Assembly (NCBI RefSeq): GCF_026341125.1
Contig: NZ_JAPEOR010000002.1
Span: forward strand, 3,341,001 to 3,405,000
Length of the DNA: 64,000 nt
Origin: Streptomyces sp. NBC_01142
GTDB taxonomy: Bacteria > Actinomycetota > Actinomycetes > Streptomycetales > Streptomycetaceae
Reading direction: 5' to 3'
How positions within the stretch are numbered: the first letter of the stretch is position 1; each line of letters starts with the position of its first letter. Of this stretch, positions 17,514-25,888 are shown piece by piece. The notes beneath the pieces are model-generated. The model searched no databases and had not been told where the DNA came from. It saw only the letters and a list, made by a program, of their open reading frames with translations. The translations under genes and the position numbers were made by a program.

Positions 17514-18532
17514 GCACGCCCGCCCTGCGCTTGCCCCCTCGATACCGGGTCAGGTCGCTGACGGCTGATGACGCCGCCGCCTGGCACGAGCTGCTGGAGG
17601 AGTCCGAGCGGACCGACGGGGCGAGTGCCAATTTCTACCCGGAGGAATTCCTGGACGCCGCCCTGGACGGCCGGATCGACCCGGTGACCGACTCCGTCGG
17701 CGTTTTCGAGGACGGCGCACTGGCCGGATTCGCCGTCGTCCACGCGAAACTCACCTCGAACGGCGCTCACCGCGTCATTCTGGAAGGCGGCGTCGCCCCC
17801 GGACATCGGCGCCGGGGAATCGGTACGCAGCTGATGCGCTGGTCCTGTGGGCGCGCACGAGAACGGCAGGCAGCCCTCTCGAGTGGGCGGCGGTCGTCGG
17901 CCATCGTGTGGTCGCCGGAACAGAACGCGGATCTGCGGTCGCTTGCCGAGGCGCAGGGGTTCCAGTCCACCCGCTGGTGGTACGAGGTGTCCTGCCAGCT
18001 GGACGAGGTGTCTGCGCTGGAGATTCCGGAGCTGCCCCCGGGGTTCACTCTGCGCACGCTGCGGCCCGCCGACATGGCGGGACTCCGTGAGGTGCACAAC
18101 GTCAGTTTCAAAGGTCAGTGGGAGGACGGTGCGGTATCGCCGGAGCAGTGGCAGCAGGATTTCGAGAATGACCCCCTGTTCCAACCCGGTCTCTCGTACC
18201 TCGTACTCGACCCCACCGGCGCGATCGTCTCGTACGTCCTCACCCAGACGAACGAGTGGAAGAGCGACGGATCGACTCAGCGCGAACTGCGCATCAACTA
18301 CCTGGGAACTCCGCCCGGTTGGCGGGGGCGGGGATTCTTCAGGCATCTGACAGCGGCCGTGGACCAGGCCGCCAGACGCGAGAAGTACGACCACCTGGGC
18401 TTCACAGTCGATTCCGGCAACCCCACCGGTGCGCTCAAGGTCTTCGAGCGGGCCGGCATGTTCGACTGGGACCGCGACTACTGGGAATGCTGGGTCTGCT
18501 ACACATCTGCTCCCGATGGAGCAGCGGCGTAA
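17510..18532 (+). CDS. tandem GNAT N-acetyltransferase (MshD-like architecture)
   Basis: A 340-residue protein with two GNAT domains. The first (about 8-160) has the acetyl-CoA loop GHRRRGIGTQLM; the second (about 175-330) has GWRGRGFFRHL followed by VDSGNPTGALKVFERAGMF, the usual motif B end. Two-domain GNATs with this layout include mycothiol synthase MshD and several antibiotic N-acetyltransferases. Here it is translationally coupled (ATGA overlap) to decarboxylase copy 2, so it probably acylates the amine that the decarboxylase makes, or serves as a resistance enzyme. Confidence 0.82.
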   Translation: MSTPALRLPPRYRVRSLTADDAAAWHELLEESERTDGASANFYPEEFLDAALDGRIDPVTDSVGVFEDGALAGFAVVHAKLTSNGAHRVILEGGVAPGHRRRGIGTQLMRWSCGRARERQAALSSGRRSSAIVWSPEQNADLRSLAEAQGFQSTRWWYEVSCQLDEVSALEIPELPPGFTLRTLRPADMAGLREVHNVSFKGQWEDGAVSPEQWQQDFENDPLFQPGLSYLVLDPTGAIVSYVLTQTNEWKSDGSTQRELRINYLGTPPGWRGRGFFRHLTAAVDQAARREKYDHLGFTVDSGNPTGALKVFERAGMFDWDRDYWECWVCYTSAPDGAAA

Positions 18533-18603
18533 TTCCGGTAAAAGGCCGGGTATCCGGCCTCCGCGGGGCAGTGGATCCGGCGGCTCAGAAAGGAACGTAG
18601 ACG

Positions 18604-19542
18604 GTGAGCGTCACGGAACCCGAGGTTCCGGAGCCAAGCATACTGCGCCGCATTTATCGCCAGTACCGCCGCAAGGTGTGTCTGACGTATGCACTGGTCG
18701 TACTGGAGGAACTCTGCAATCTGCTCTACCCGTTCGCCATCGGCGTGGCCATCAACGGTCTGCTGAAGGGCGATAAGGCGAGCATCATTCCGTTCGTGTC
18801 GATCTGGGCCCTCCACGCGGTGACAGGGATGGTGCGGCATCTCTACGACACCCGCGTCTTCACCGGCATGTACGCGCAGCTCGCCGGTGACGTGGTCATG
18901 GAGCAGCGGAAGCGGAATCTTCCGGACTCGGTCGTGGTGGCCAGGTCGACGCTGTCCCGGGAGTTCGTGGTATTCGCCGAGACCCATGTTCCCGCCATGG
19001 TCTCGGGGGTTCTCGCCATCGTGGGCTCGCTGTTCATGCTGTTCACCTACAGCGTGCGCAGCGCGTTCTACTGCGTTCTGCTGATCGTGCCGATCGTGGC
19101 GGTCAACTGGTGGTACTCACATCGCGCCTACCGGCTCAACAAGGAGTTGAACGACCAGCAGGAGCGGGAGGTGCACATCCTCACCTCCCAGCCCGAGCCC
19201 ACGGTTCGCCGGCACTACAGCCTGCTGCGGAAGTGGGAGGTGAAGCTCTCCGACGCCGAGGCGAAGAACTGGGGAGTGCTGGAGATCTTCGTTATCGCGC
19301 TGTGCGTTCTGGTGTTCTTCCAGGCGACCAACTCGCCCGAGGCACAGGCCGGAACCATCTTCGCGGTCATCTCCTACGTCCGCACCTACACCGAGAGCCT
19401 GGACCAGCTGCCGTCCATCATTCAGGACCTCACCCGCCTCGTGGACATCGCCCGGAGAATCTCGCCGGGCGCCGAGGCCACCCCGGACGAGGCCGGGGAG
19501 GAAGCCGTGCCCGACCAGAAGGGAAGGAGGAATCCCGTATGA
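18604..19542 (+). CDS. ABC transporter six-transmembrane domain protein without ATPase
   Basis: A 312-residue protein resembling the ABC_membrane_3 type of exporter membrane domain. Hydrophobic helices occur at about 30-55, 62-80, 135-155, 158-178 and 230-250. A coupling-helix-like segment (YRLNKELNDQQEREVHILTS) lies in the cytoplasmic loop. No Walker A, signature or Walker B motif is present, and no separate ATPase gene lies anywhere in the cluster. The start is GTG 18604 behind AAAGGAA. The C-terminal 30 residues are acidic and likely disordered. The stop overlaps the next start (ATGA). It probably works in export or self-protection, with an ATPase supplied from elsewhere, or in a non-transport role. 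Confidence 0.75.
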   Translation: MSVTEPEVPEPSILRRIYRQYRRKVCLTYALVVLEELCNLLYPFAIGVAINGLLKGDKASIIPFVSIWALHAVTGMVRHLYDTRVFTGMYAQLAGDVVMEQRKRNLPDSVVVARSTLSREFVVFAETHVPAMVSGVLAIVGSLFMLFTYSVRSAFYCVLLIVPIVAVNWWYSHRAYRLNKELNDQQEREVHILTSQPEPTVRRHYSLLRKWEVKLSDAEAKNWGVLEIFVIALCVLVFFQATNSPEAQAGTIFAVISYVRTYTESLDQLPSIIQDLTRLVDIARRISPGAEATPDEAGEEAVPDQKGRRNPV

Positions 19543-21335
19543 CCGCGTCGGAACCCTTGGTCAGCATCCTCATGCCCTGTTACAACCGGCCCTATCTGAT
19601 GACGCACCGGTCGATCCCCTCGGTGCTGGAGCAGACGTACCGGAACTGGGAGCTGATCGTCGTCAGCGACGGCCTGGACAACCACGCCGTACGCGCCGCG
19701 GCCTGCGGAACCGGGGACAGCCGGATCAGATACGCGGAGATCCCCAGGCCGGACTATTCGGGGCTCGGTCCCACCGGGCGCTGGTTCATCGCGGGCGCCG
19801 CCGCGCGGAACCGCGCCGAGGACCTGGCGGAAGGCGAGATCATCGCCCTGCTGGACGACGACGACGCCTTTCTTCCGAACCATCTGGCGGACTGTGTCCG
19901 CATGCTGACCGAGACCGGTGCCGACCTCGCCTACGGCCTGGTGCGGCTCCACGACGTCAACTCCGGCACGGATTCCGACTATTACCACCCGTGGGATGCC
20001 CCCGGCACGCTCGACTCCTTTCTCACCGAGAACGTGCTCTACACACCGAGCGTCGCCTACCGCGCGAAGTGGAAGCAGCCGCCCTATCCCACCGACGGGA
20101 AGCGGGCCGCCGACCACGGCAAGTGGCTGGCGATGCACCGGGCCGGCGCGCGGTTCGTCGGCACGGCGTCCGCCCAGGCCGTCTACTACGGGGACAGCTT
20201 CGACGGAGTTCTGCGCCTCTCCCCGCCGCCGAAGGCCATCGCGGCGGATCCCGGCACCGCCCACGGCGGCCACGGGGCCGCTCGGCGTCCTCTCCCGCGT
20301 ACGACGGAGCTCGAATCCGCCCTCGCCCGCTATCTCGGCGTCCCCGAGACGGTGGCCGTACCGGACGGCGACACCGGGCTCGGCCTGGTACTGCGCGTCC
20401 TGCGCGACCGCTGCCCGGACAGGACCGAGGTGGTGATCCCCAGCTACGCCCCGCCCAGTACGGCCGAGGCGGTGGTGCGCTCCGGTCTCACCCCCGTGTT
20501 CTGCGATGTCGACGCGGGGACGCTGACCGTCACCGCATCGACCGCCGAGCCGGTGACGACCCGGGGGACGCTGGCCCTGCTGCCGGTCCACGTCCACGGC
20601 ATTCCCTGCGACATGAGCGAGCTGCGCGAACTCGCCGATGCACACGGGGCGTTCCTGATCGGAGATGCGAGGACGGCGCTGGGGTCGGCGACCGGTGGCG
20701 TGCGGACGGGCTCCGTCGGCGACGCGGAGGTGTTCGGCTTCGGCCCCGGCACGCCGCTGGGCTGCGGGGCGGGCGGCGTGATCGGCCTCCGGGACCCCGA
20801 GTGGGCCGCCGCGCTACGGCGCCTCGTACGCCGCGGGGCGGACGGCGCGCACCAGGACCCGGACTCCCCCGGCTGTCTGCCGGAGTCCGACGCCGCGCAG
20901 GTGCTGGCCGGGCTTCCGCTGCTGGACGCCGAGGTGAGCGCGCGGCGGCGGTCGGTCGCGCTGTACGGGGAGCTACTCGCGGACGTGCCCGGGCTCCAGC
21001 TCGTCGGGCCCCGTTCCGGTGCGTCGGCACCGGCGTGGGCGGAGGTGCCGCTGATGGCAGCCTCCGCTTCCCTGGCGGAACGGCTCACCCGCCGGCTGGC
21101 CGACCACCGGATCGAGTCCGGCACCTATCACCGGCCGCTGCATCTGTCGGCCCCGTACGCCCGCTTCGCCGCACAGCCGCTGCCGGTCGCTGCCGCCACC
21201 GCGGGGCGGATGGTCGGCGTACCGGTCAGCGGCGTCATCCCGGACACGTCGGTCGCACTCGTGGTGGGCGTGGCCCGCGAGACGCTCTCCGCGGCCGCGG
21301 CGGCCCGCCCGGCCGGGAAGGGGGTACAGGTATGA
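19539..21335 (+). CDS. GT2 glycosyltransferase - degenerate DegT aminotransferase fusion, PLP lysine replaced
   Basis: A 598-residue paralogue of the fusion at 10747-12543, with the same length and gap-free alignment over at least the first 110 residues. The GT-A domain is intact (LVSILMPCYNRP, D106-D-D-D109 in LLDDDDAF). The DegT-like half keeps the fold signals SYAPPSTAEAVVRSGLTPVF, HVHGIPCDM and D376 in LIGDARTALG. The internal-aldimine lysine is Pro406 (GPGTPLGCGAGG where copy 1 has SGTKVLTSGEGG). It cannot form the usual PLP Schiff base, so this half is probably structural, perhaps pairing with copy 1 as a heterodimer whose active sites lie at the interface. It is coupled by ATGA overlap on both sides. 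Confidence 0.84.
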   Translation: MTASEPLVSILMPCYNRPYLMTHRSIPSVLEQTYRNWELIVVSDGLDNHAVRAAACGTGDSRIRYAEIPRPDYSGLGPTGRWFIAGAAARNRAEDLAEGEIIALLDDDDAFLPNHLADCVRMLTETGADLAYGLVRLHDVNSGTDSDYYHPWDAPGTLDSFLTENVLYTPSVAYRAKWKQPPYPTDGKRAADHGKWLAMHRAGARFVGTASAQAVYYGDSFDGVLRLSPPPKAIAADPGTAHGGHGAARRPLPRTTELESALARYLGVPETVAVPDGDTGLGLVLRVLRDRCPDRTEVVIPSYAPPSTAEAVVRSGLTPVFCDVDAGTLTVTASTAEPVTTRGTLALLPVHVHGIPCDMSELRELADAHGAFLIGDARTALGSATGGVRTGSVGDAEVFGFGPGTPLGCGAGGVIGLRDPEWAAALRRLVRRGADGAHQDPDSPGCLPESDAAQVLAGLPLLDAEVSARRRSVALYGELLADVPGLQLVGPRSGASAPAWAEVPLMAASASLAERLTRRLADHRIESGTYHRPLHLSAPYARFAAQPLPVAAATAGRMVGVPVSGVIPDTSVALVVGVARETLSAAAAARPAGKGVQV

Positions 21336-22036
21336 CCACGGCAAGCAGGCCGGAACGGCTCGTGCTGCTCGGTGCCGGAGGGCACGCCCGTGAGCTCATC
21401 GACGCCATCCACGCGGTCAACGCCGTGCGGCCGACCTGGGACCTGCTCGGCGTCCTGGACGACGGCGACCGCCCCACCGAGCCGGGACCGGAGGTCAGAG
21501 CGCCGTTCCTCGGCCCGACGTCGCTGGTCGGCATGCTGGACGCCTGGTACGTCATCGGCATCGGGGACGGCGCGGTCCGGGAACGGCTGGACCGGATGGC
21601 CCGCCGGTCCTCGCGTACGCCCGCGACCGTGGTGCACCCGGCGGCCTCGGTGGGGCCGCGGGCGGTCCTCGGCCCCGGCTGCTACGTGGCCGCCAACGCC
21701 ACGCTGACCACGGACTGCGTCCTGGGCCGGCACACCCACATCAACGTCGGCGCCTCGGTCAGCCACGACGACGTACTCGGCGCCTACTGCACCCTCGCCC
21801 CTGGCGCCAGGCTCGGCGGCAGGGCGGTGCTGGAGGACGGCGTGACGCTCGGGCTGAACTGCGCGGTCCTGCCCGGCGTCCGGCTGGGCGCGTGGAGCGT
21901 GGCCGGGGCGGGGGCCACCGTGCTCAAGGACGTACTGCCGGGATCCGTCGTGGCGGGCACTCCCGCCGTAGTCCTTCGACGGACACCGGACCCGGTGCCG
22001 ACCATGGTTCCGCATGATCCCGCTCGGAAGGTATGA
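21332..22036 (+). CDS. PglD-type hexapeptide-repeat acyltransferase
   Basis: A 234-residue sugar O/N-acyltransferase of the NeuD/PglD family. The N-terminal Rossmann-like part begins LVLLGAGGHARELIDAI and the rest is a left-handed beta-helix of hexapeptide repeats (LGPGCYVAANATLTTDCVLG through PGSVVAGTPAVVLR). The catalytic histidine lies in GASVSHDDVLGAY. These enzymes acetylate the amine of UDP-4-amino sugars, or a hydroxyl. Placed directly after a glycosyltransferase-aminotransferase fusion and overlapping it by four bases, it probably acetylates the amino sugar formed in this pathway. Confidence 0.85.
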   Translation: MTTASRPERLVLLGAGGHARELIDAIHAVNAVRPTWDLLGVLDDGDRPTEPGPEVRAPFLGPTSLVGMLDAWYVIGIGDGAVRERLDRMARRSSRTPATVVHPAASVGPRAVLGPGCYVAANATLTTDCVLGRHTHINVGASVSHDDVLGAYCTLAPGARLGGRAVLEDGVTLGLNCAVLPGVRLGAWSVAGAGATVLKDVLPGSVVAGTPAVVLRRTPDPVPTMVPHDPARKV

Positions 22037-22743
22037 GGTCAATGAGTGAAGAAACCGCCGACACCGCCGGCCTTGCACAGGACGAAGAAATCTACAGCGG
22101 TGATTTCTACTCGGACATCGAGGAGGGAATTCTCAGCTCGGCCCGGGTGATCGTGCCGATGGTCTCCAAGATCGCCGCCCCGGAATCGGTGCTGGACCTC
22201 GGCTGCGGCACCGGGGCGTGGCTGGCGGAGTTCGCCCGGCACGGGACCGGGCGTATCTCCGGGTTCGACGGCCCATGGGTCGACGTGGAGCGTCTGCACA
22301 TTCCGCGGGAGCGGTTCACCGCGCTGGACATCAGCGACCTGGGGCAGCCCCCCGCGTCACATGATCTCGCGGTCTGCCTGGAGGTCGCCGAGCACCTTCC
22401 GGACAGCAGCTCCGAGCAGCTCGTCTCCTATCTGACGGCCGCAGCCCCCACGATCCTCTTCTCCGCCGCCGTCCCCGGGCAGGGCGGTGTGGGGCATGTG
22501 AACGAGCAGTGGCTGGACTACTGGGCGGAGAAATTCACCAGGCGGGGATACCGGCTTCACGACGTCATCCGCAGCCAGGTCTGGGACAACGAGGACGTCG
22601 AACCCTGGTATGCCCAGAACATGGTGCTGTTCGCGGACGGCAGCGTACCGGCCGGGCGCTTCGAGGAGTCCCCGGGAAGCCCGCTGCCCATGCGGGTCGT
22701 GCACCCCCGGGTGTTCCACAATTCCCTGGAGGCGTGGGCATGA
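22033..22743 (+). CDS. class I SAM-dependent methyltransferase
   Basis: A 236-residue methyltransferase with motif I VLDLGCGTGAWLAEFARHG at about residues 53-71 and the conserved CLEVAEHLPD (motif for small-molecule methyltransferases) near 117. ATG 22033 overlaps the preceding stop; ATG 22042 is an alternative. It is the last gene of the rightward operon and ends 29 bases before the convergent RNA methyltransferase pair. It probably methylates an oxygen, nitrogen or carbon of a sugar or the core; the target cannot be inferred. Confidence 0.85.
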   Translation: MRSMSEETADTAGLAQDEEIYSGDFYSDIEEGILSSARVIVPMVSKIAAPESVLDLGCGTGAWLAEFARHGTGRISGFDGPWVDVERLHIPRERFTALDISDLGQPPASHDLAVCLEVAEHLPDSSSEQLVSYLTAAAPTILFSAAVPGQGGVGHVNEQWLDYWAEKFTRRGYRLHDVIRSQVWDNEDVEPWYAQNMVLFADGSVPAGRFEESPGSPLPMRVVHPRVFHNSLEAWA

Positions 22744-22772
22744 CATGCGAAGCCGGTGGCCCCGGTGTGCTG

Positions 22773-23312
22773 TCAGTCCGTCTCGGGCCCGGCAGTCCAC
22801 TCCTGGCGGCGCACCTCGTAGCAGCAGACGGCGACGGCCGTGGCCACATTGAGCGAGCCGACCCGGCCGAGCTGCGGAATGTAGGTCACCGCGTCACAGG
22901 CCGCCAGGCATTCGACCGACAGCCCGCGGTCCTCGTTTCCGACGGCGATGCAGACGCTGCCCGAGAAGTCGGTCTCGTGCGTCGGAACGGCCTCGCTGGC
23001 GATTTCGAGTCCGACCAGCCGGTACCCGTCGGCCCGCGCCTTCGCCACCGCCTCGTCGAGTTCGCCGAACGTCTGCACATCCAGATACCGGTCGGTCCCC
23101 ATGGCCGTCTTCTGCGCCTTGGCATTGCGGGGTGAGGCGGAGGCGCCGACGAGATAGAGCTGTCCGACGCCCAGTGCGGCGGCGGTGCGCACGATCGCAC
23201 CGACGTTGAAAGGGGATTGCACAGACTCGAGGAGCAGGGCCACCCGGGACGAGCTCCGCCGTCGCCAGGACCTGTGCAAACGCTTGAGATCTGTACCTCT
23301 GAGCTGCTGCAT
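22773..23312 (-). CDS. TrmH/SpoU-family RNA 2'-O-methyltransferase
   Basis: A 179-residue SPOUT-fold methyltransferase. The three family motifs are visible: SPFNVGAIVRTAAALGV (motif 1), VGNEDRGLS (motif 2) and IPQLGRVGSLNVATAVAV (motif 3, which forms the knot and SAM site). It has only a short basic N-terminal extension, with no L7Ae-like RNA-binding domain. Several Streptomyces self-resistance enzymes belong here (Tsr for thiostrepton, AviRb for avilamycin). It lies four bases after the RsmC-like gene in a two-gene leftward unit inside the cluster. Self-resistance is the favoured role, but a housekeeping tRNA or rRNA enzyme is possible. Confidence 0.85.
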   Translation of the reverse strand: MQQLRGTDLKRLHRSWRRRSSSRVALLLESVQSPFNVGAIVRTAAALGVGQLYLVGASASPRNAKAQKTAMGTDRYLDVQTFGELDEAVAKARADGYRLVGLEIASEAVPTHETDFSGSVCIAVGNEDRGLSVECLAACDAVTYIPQLGRVGSLNVATAVAVCCYEVRRQEWTAGPETD

Positions 23313-23316
23313 TCAC

Positions 23317-23940
23317 TTATCCGCTAGGAGAGGTTTGGTGATGGTGCACTTCAAGTACGCGGTATCCGCGCTCGGAGGCCAGCCGGGTCGTCGGAAAACC
23401 CTGCGCGGTCAGCCACTTCGCCAACGAGTCCGAGCCGAGGTGTTTCTGCACGACGAGATAGGCGGCGGCGCCGGGCAGCAGCCTGGGGAGCCAGTGCTTG
23501 AGCATGGAGTGCAGTTCCGCCTTGCCGACCCGGATCGGCGGATTGGAATAGATGGCGCCGAACCGCACGTCCTCCGGCACCTCATTCGGGAGGCACGCCC
23601 GCACATTGCCGAGCTTCGCGGTTTCCGCGTTCTCCCGGACCAGGCCGAGTGCCCGCTCGTTCACATCCACGGCCCAGACGGGCAGCCGCTTACGGCGGGA
23701 CGCGAAGGTCAGCGCGATGGGGCCGTAACCACAGCCGATGTCCAGAATGTCACCGCGCACCTTGGGCGGCGGGGCGTGATCCAGCAGCACTTTCGTCCCG
23801 GCGTCGAGCTTGGAGTGGGAGAAGACGCCGCGGTCGGTGACGAGGTCCAGTTCGATATCGGGCAGCTTGACCTTTACCAGGCCGCGCTCCGACGTCACCC
23901 CGGGATCCGCCGAAAAGTAGTGCTGCCCCGGGCTGGCCAT
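23317..23940 (-). CDS. RsmC/RlmG-type (MTS domain) RNA methyltransferase
   Basis: A 207-residue methyltransferase of the MTS family. It shows GVFSHSKLDAGTKVLLDHAP, typical for RsmC-like proteins, motif I ILDIGCGYGPIALTFA, and the base N-methylation motif SNPPIRVGK. RsmC and RlmG make m2G in rRNA; actinobacterial single-domain members are mostly untested. ATG 23940 is chosen because the family sequence begins HYFSADPG; the frame is open for 55 more codons upstream without family resemblance. Paired with the TrmH-like gene, it suggests protection of the ribosome from the cluster product. Confidence 0.82.
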   Translation of the reverse strand: MASPGQHYFSADPGVTSERGLVKVKLPDIELDLVTDRGVFSHSKLDAGTKVLLDHAPPPKVRGDILDIGCGYGPIALTFASRRKRLPVWAVDVNERALGLVRENAETAKLGNVRACLPNEVPEDVRFGAIYSNPPIRVGKAELHSMLKHWLPRLLPGAAAYLVVQKHLGSDSLAKWLTAQGFPTTRLASERGYRVLEVHHHQTSPSG

Positions 23941-24181
23941 CCCGGTCACCCCTCTCCTGGTCCACGCAGCGATCGAGGCGAGCTGACCGCTGTCGACTGA
24001 TTGTAACGCGCCGCACACCGCCCCACAGACGTCGGTCTTCGCACGCACAAATCGATCGGAGTCCGGTCCCGCGCACCGGCGCCGGAATCCAGCGCACCAC
24101 CGCACCGAACGCAGAAAGGCACACAGATGACCCGTGCCATATGTACAGGGAACGAAGGATCACAAGGTCACGGAGGCACCG

Positions 24182-25888
24182 GTGACCGGTGACATCATCA
24201 CGGGAGAAGGCCGCCACCCGCTCTCCCGGGTTTCGACGGCGGCCCTGCGTACGGCGGGGGCGCTGCGCTCATGCGGCGTGCGACCGGGCGACCGCGTACT
24301 GCTCAGCACGGAGAATTCGGTCCCGCACGTCGTGGCACTGCTGGCGCTGATGCACCTGGATACCTCCATCGTCCTGGTGGACAGCCGGCGGACCGCGCCG
24401 CAGCAAGCCGCTATCGAGGACCGCACCCGGGCGGGCTGGATGCTGCACGATGCCGGCGACCCTCTCCGTTCCCTGTCTTCGACCGGCCCTGTACCGCTGT
24501 GTGTTGAGGAACTGTGCGGCGCCTATCTGAGTGAGGGGGCGCCGGCGGACGAAGGCGCGGGCGGATTACGGCTGGAGGACTGGCGCAGTCGCCGTGACGC
24601 GGTCGTCTGTTGGTCCTCGGGCACGACGGGCGAGCCCAAGGGGATTGTGCGTCCCGGGAATTCGGTGCTGCGCAATATCGAAAGCACCGCCCGCCGAATG
24701 GAATACCGGGCGGACGACGTACTACTGCCGCTGCTGCCGTTCTCCCACCAATACGGGCTCTCCCTCGTGCTGTTGTGGTGGATGACCGGCTGCTCGCTGG
24801 TGATTCCGCCGCACAGCCGCCTCGACCACGCCGTGCAATTCGCCGTGGACGCCGGGGTCACGGTCGTCGACGCGGCCCCCTCCACATACCACAGCCTGCT
24901 CAAGCTGATGGCGCGCAGGCCCGCGCTCGGTGCGGGGCTGGAGAAGGTGCGGATGTTCTGCGTGGGCGGCGCCCCGCTCGGGGAGCGGCTGGCGCGGGAG
25001 TTCCGGGAGCGCATGGGCCGGCCGCTGCTCGACGGCTACGGAAGTTCCGAGGCGGGCAACATCGCGCTCGCCACCCAGGCCGACCCGGTCGGCTGCGGAA
25101 AGCCACTGGACGGCGTCGACCTGCGGATACACACCGAGGACGGCACGGAGGCGGAGCCCGGCGCGGCCGGTGAGATCTCCGTGCGCACGCCCGGCCTGAT
25201 GAGCGGCTACCTCAGTGCCGAGGGTGCCCTGGTGCCCCGCGGCGACGACCGGTACCGCACCGGTGACCTGGGCTACCGCGACGCGGAGGGCAATGTCCAT
25301 GTGATCGGGCGCAAGCGCGCCGTGCACCGGCTCGGCCACACCCTCTACCCCGAAGCACTCGCCGCAGCCGCCGAGGCGTGCGGGCGCCCGGTGCGCGTCG
25401 TGCCCGTGGACGACGAACGTCTCGGCTGTCGGCTCGTGTTCGTCGTCGAGGACGAGGCCGGCGAAGACGCCCGGCACTGGCGGCGGGCGATGGCACCGCA
25501 CCTGCCGTCCCACGGGCAGCCGAACGTCGTCGTGGTCATTCCCGAACTCCCCCTTAACCGCAACGGGAAGACCGACACCCACCGCCTGAGACAGCTGGCC
25601 GAAAGGGCAGTCGGCAAAGCCGCCGGACAGCACTCCGCACCGGCGGATTCCCCCGCACCGGGCGGCGTGGCGCAGCAGGACCGGGCAGGCGGGCAGAGCC
25701 CGGACGGCCGGCAGGACCGCGACGGTCTCGAGGACCGCGACGACCTCGACGACCGCGACGGTCTCGACGACCGCGACGACATCGAGGACCGTGACGACAT
25801 GGAGGACCTCGAGGACCGGCAGCACATGGAGGGCCGGGAGCACCGGCCGGAATTCTCATCCGCACGATCGCAGGGGCAACTCCGATGA
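24182..25888 (+). CDS. AMP-forming acyl/aryl ligase (ANL superfamily) with Asp/Arg repeat tail
   Basis: An adenylating enzyme of about 568 residues. Core motifs are SSGTTGEPKGI (A3), GYGSSEAG (A5), YRTGDLGY (A7), IGRKRAVHRLG (A8 hinge) and the catalytic lysine in LPLNRNGKTD (A10). It activates a carboxylate as the acyl-AMP, then passes it to CoA, a carrier or an amine. After the core comes a tail of about 85 residues holding a six-residue acidic/Arg repeat. GTG 24182 has GGAGG five bases upstream; GTG 24134 would add 16 residues. A TTA codon lies at 24566. No carrier protein gene is visible nearby, so CoA or direct transfer to an amine is favoured. It overlaps the aldehyde dehydrogenase gene by four bases. 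Confidence 0.85.
   Translation: MTGDIITGEGRHPLSRVSTAALRTAGALRSCGVRPGDRVLLSTENSVPHVVALLALMHLDTSIVLVDSRRTAPQQAAIEDRTRAGWMLHDAGDPLRSLSSTGPVPLCVEELCGAYLSEGAPADEGAGGLRLEDWRSRRDAVVCWSSGTTGEPKGIVRPGNSVLRNIESTARRMEYRADDVLLPLLPFSHQYGLSLVLLWWMTGCSLVIPPHSRLDHAVQFAVDAGVTVVDAAPSTYHSLLKLMARRPALGAGLEKVRMFCVGGAPLGERLAREFRERMGRPLLDGYGSSEAGNIALATQADPVGCGKPLDGVDLRIHTEDGTEAEPGAAGEISVRTPGLMSGYLSAEGALVPRGDDRYRTGDLGYRDAEGNVHVIGRKRAVHRLGHTLYPEALAAAAEACGRPVRVVPVDDERLGCRLVFVVEDEAGEDARHWRRAMAPHLPSHGQPNVVVVIPELPLNRNGKTDTHRLRQLAERAVGKAAGQHSAPADSPAPGGVAQQDRAGGQSPDGRQDRDGLEDRDDLDDRDGLDDRDDIEDRDDMEDLEDRQHMEGREHRPEFSSARSQGQLR
25717..25818 (+). repeat. 18-bp in-frame tandem repeat in ligase tail
   Basis: About five copies of an 18-base unit (gaccgcgacgrymtcgas) encode DRDGLE, DRDDLD, DRDGLD, DRDDIE and DRDDME. 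The repeat is in frame, follows the catalytic domain and has a strongly alternating acidic/Arg character, so it is likely a disordered or charged-helix tail that can vary in copy number by slippage. Confidence 0.85.

Noticed and set aside
24127..24192. A 21-codon leader-like frame (ATG with AAAGG upstream) overlapping the ligase start
   Set aside because: It could couple translation to the ligase, but the peptide has no feature of a regulatory leader and may be chance.
25717..25818. Regular repeat considered as a CRISPR array
   Set aside because: The units are contiguous with no spacers, in frame with the ligase gene, and no cas genes are present.
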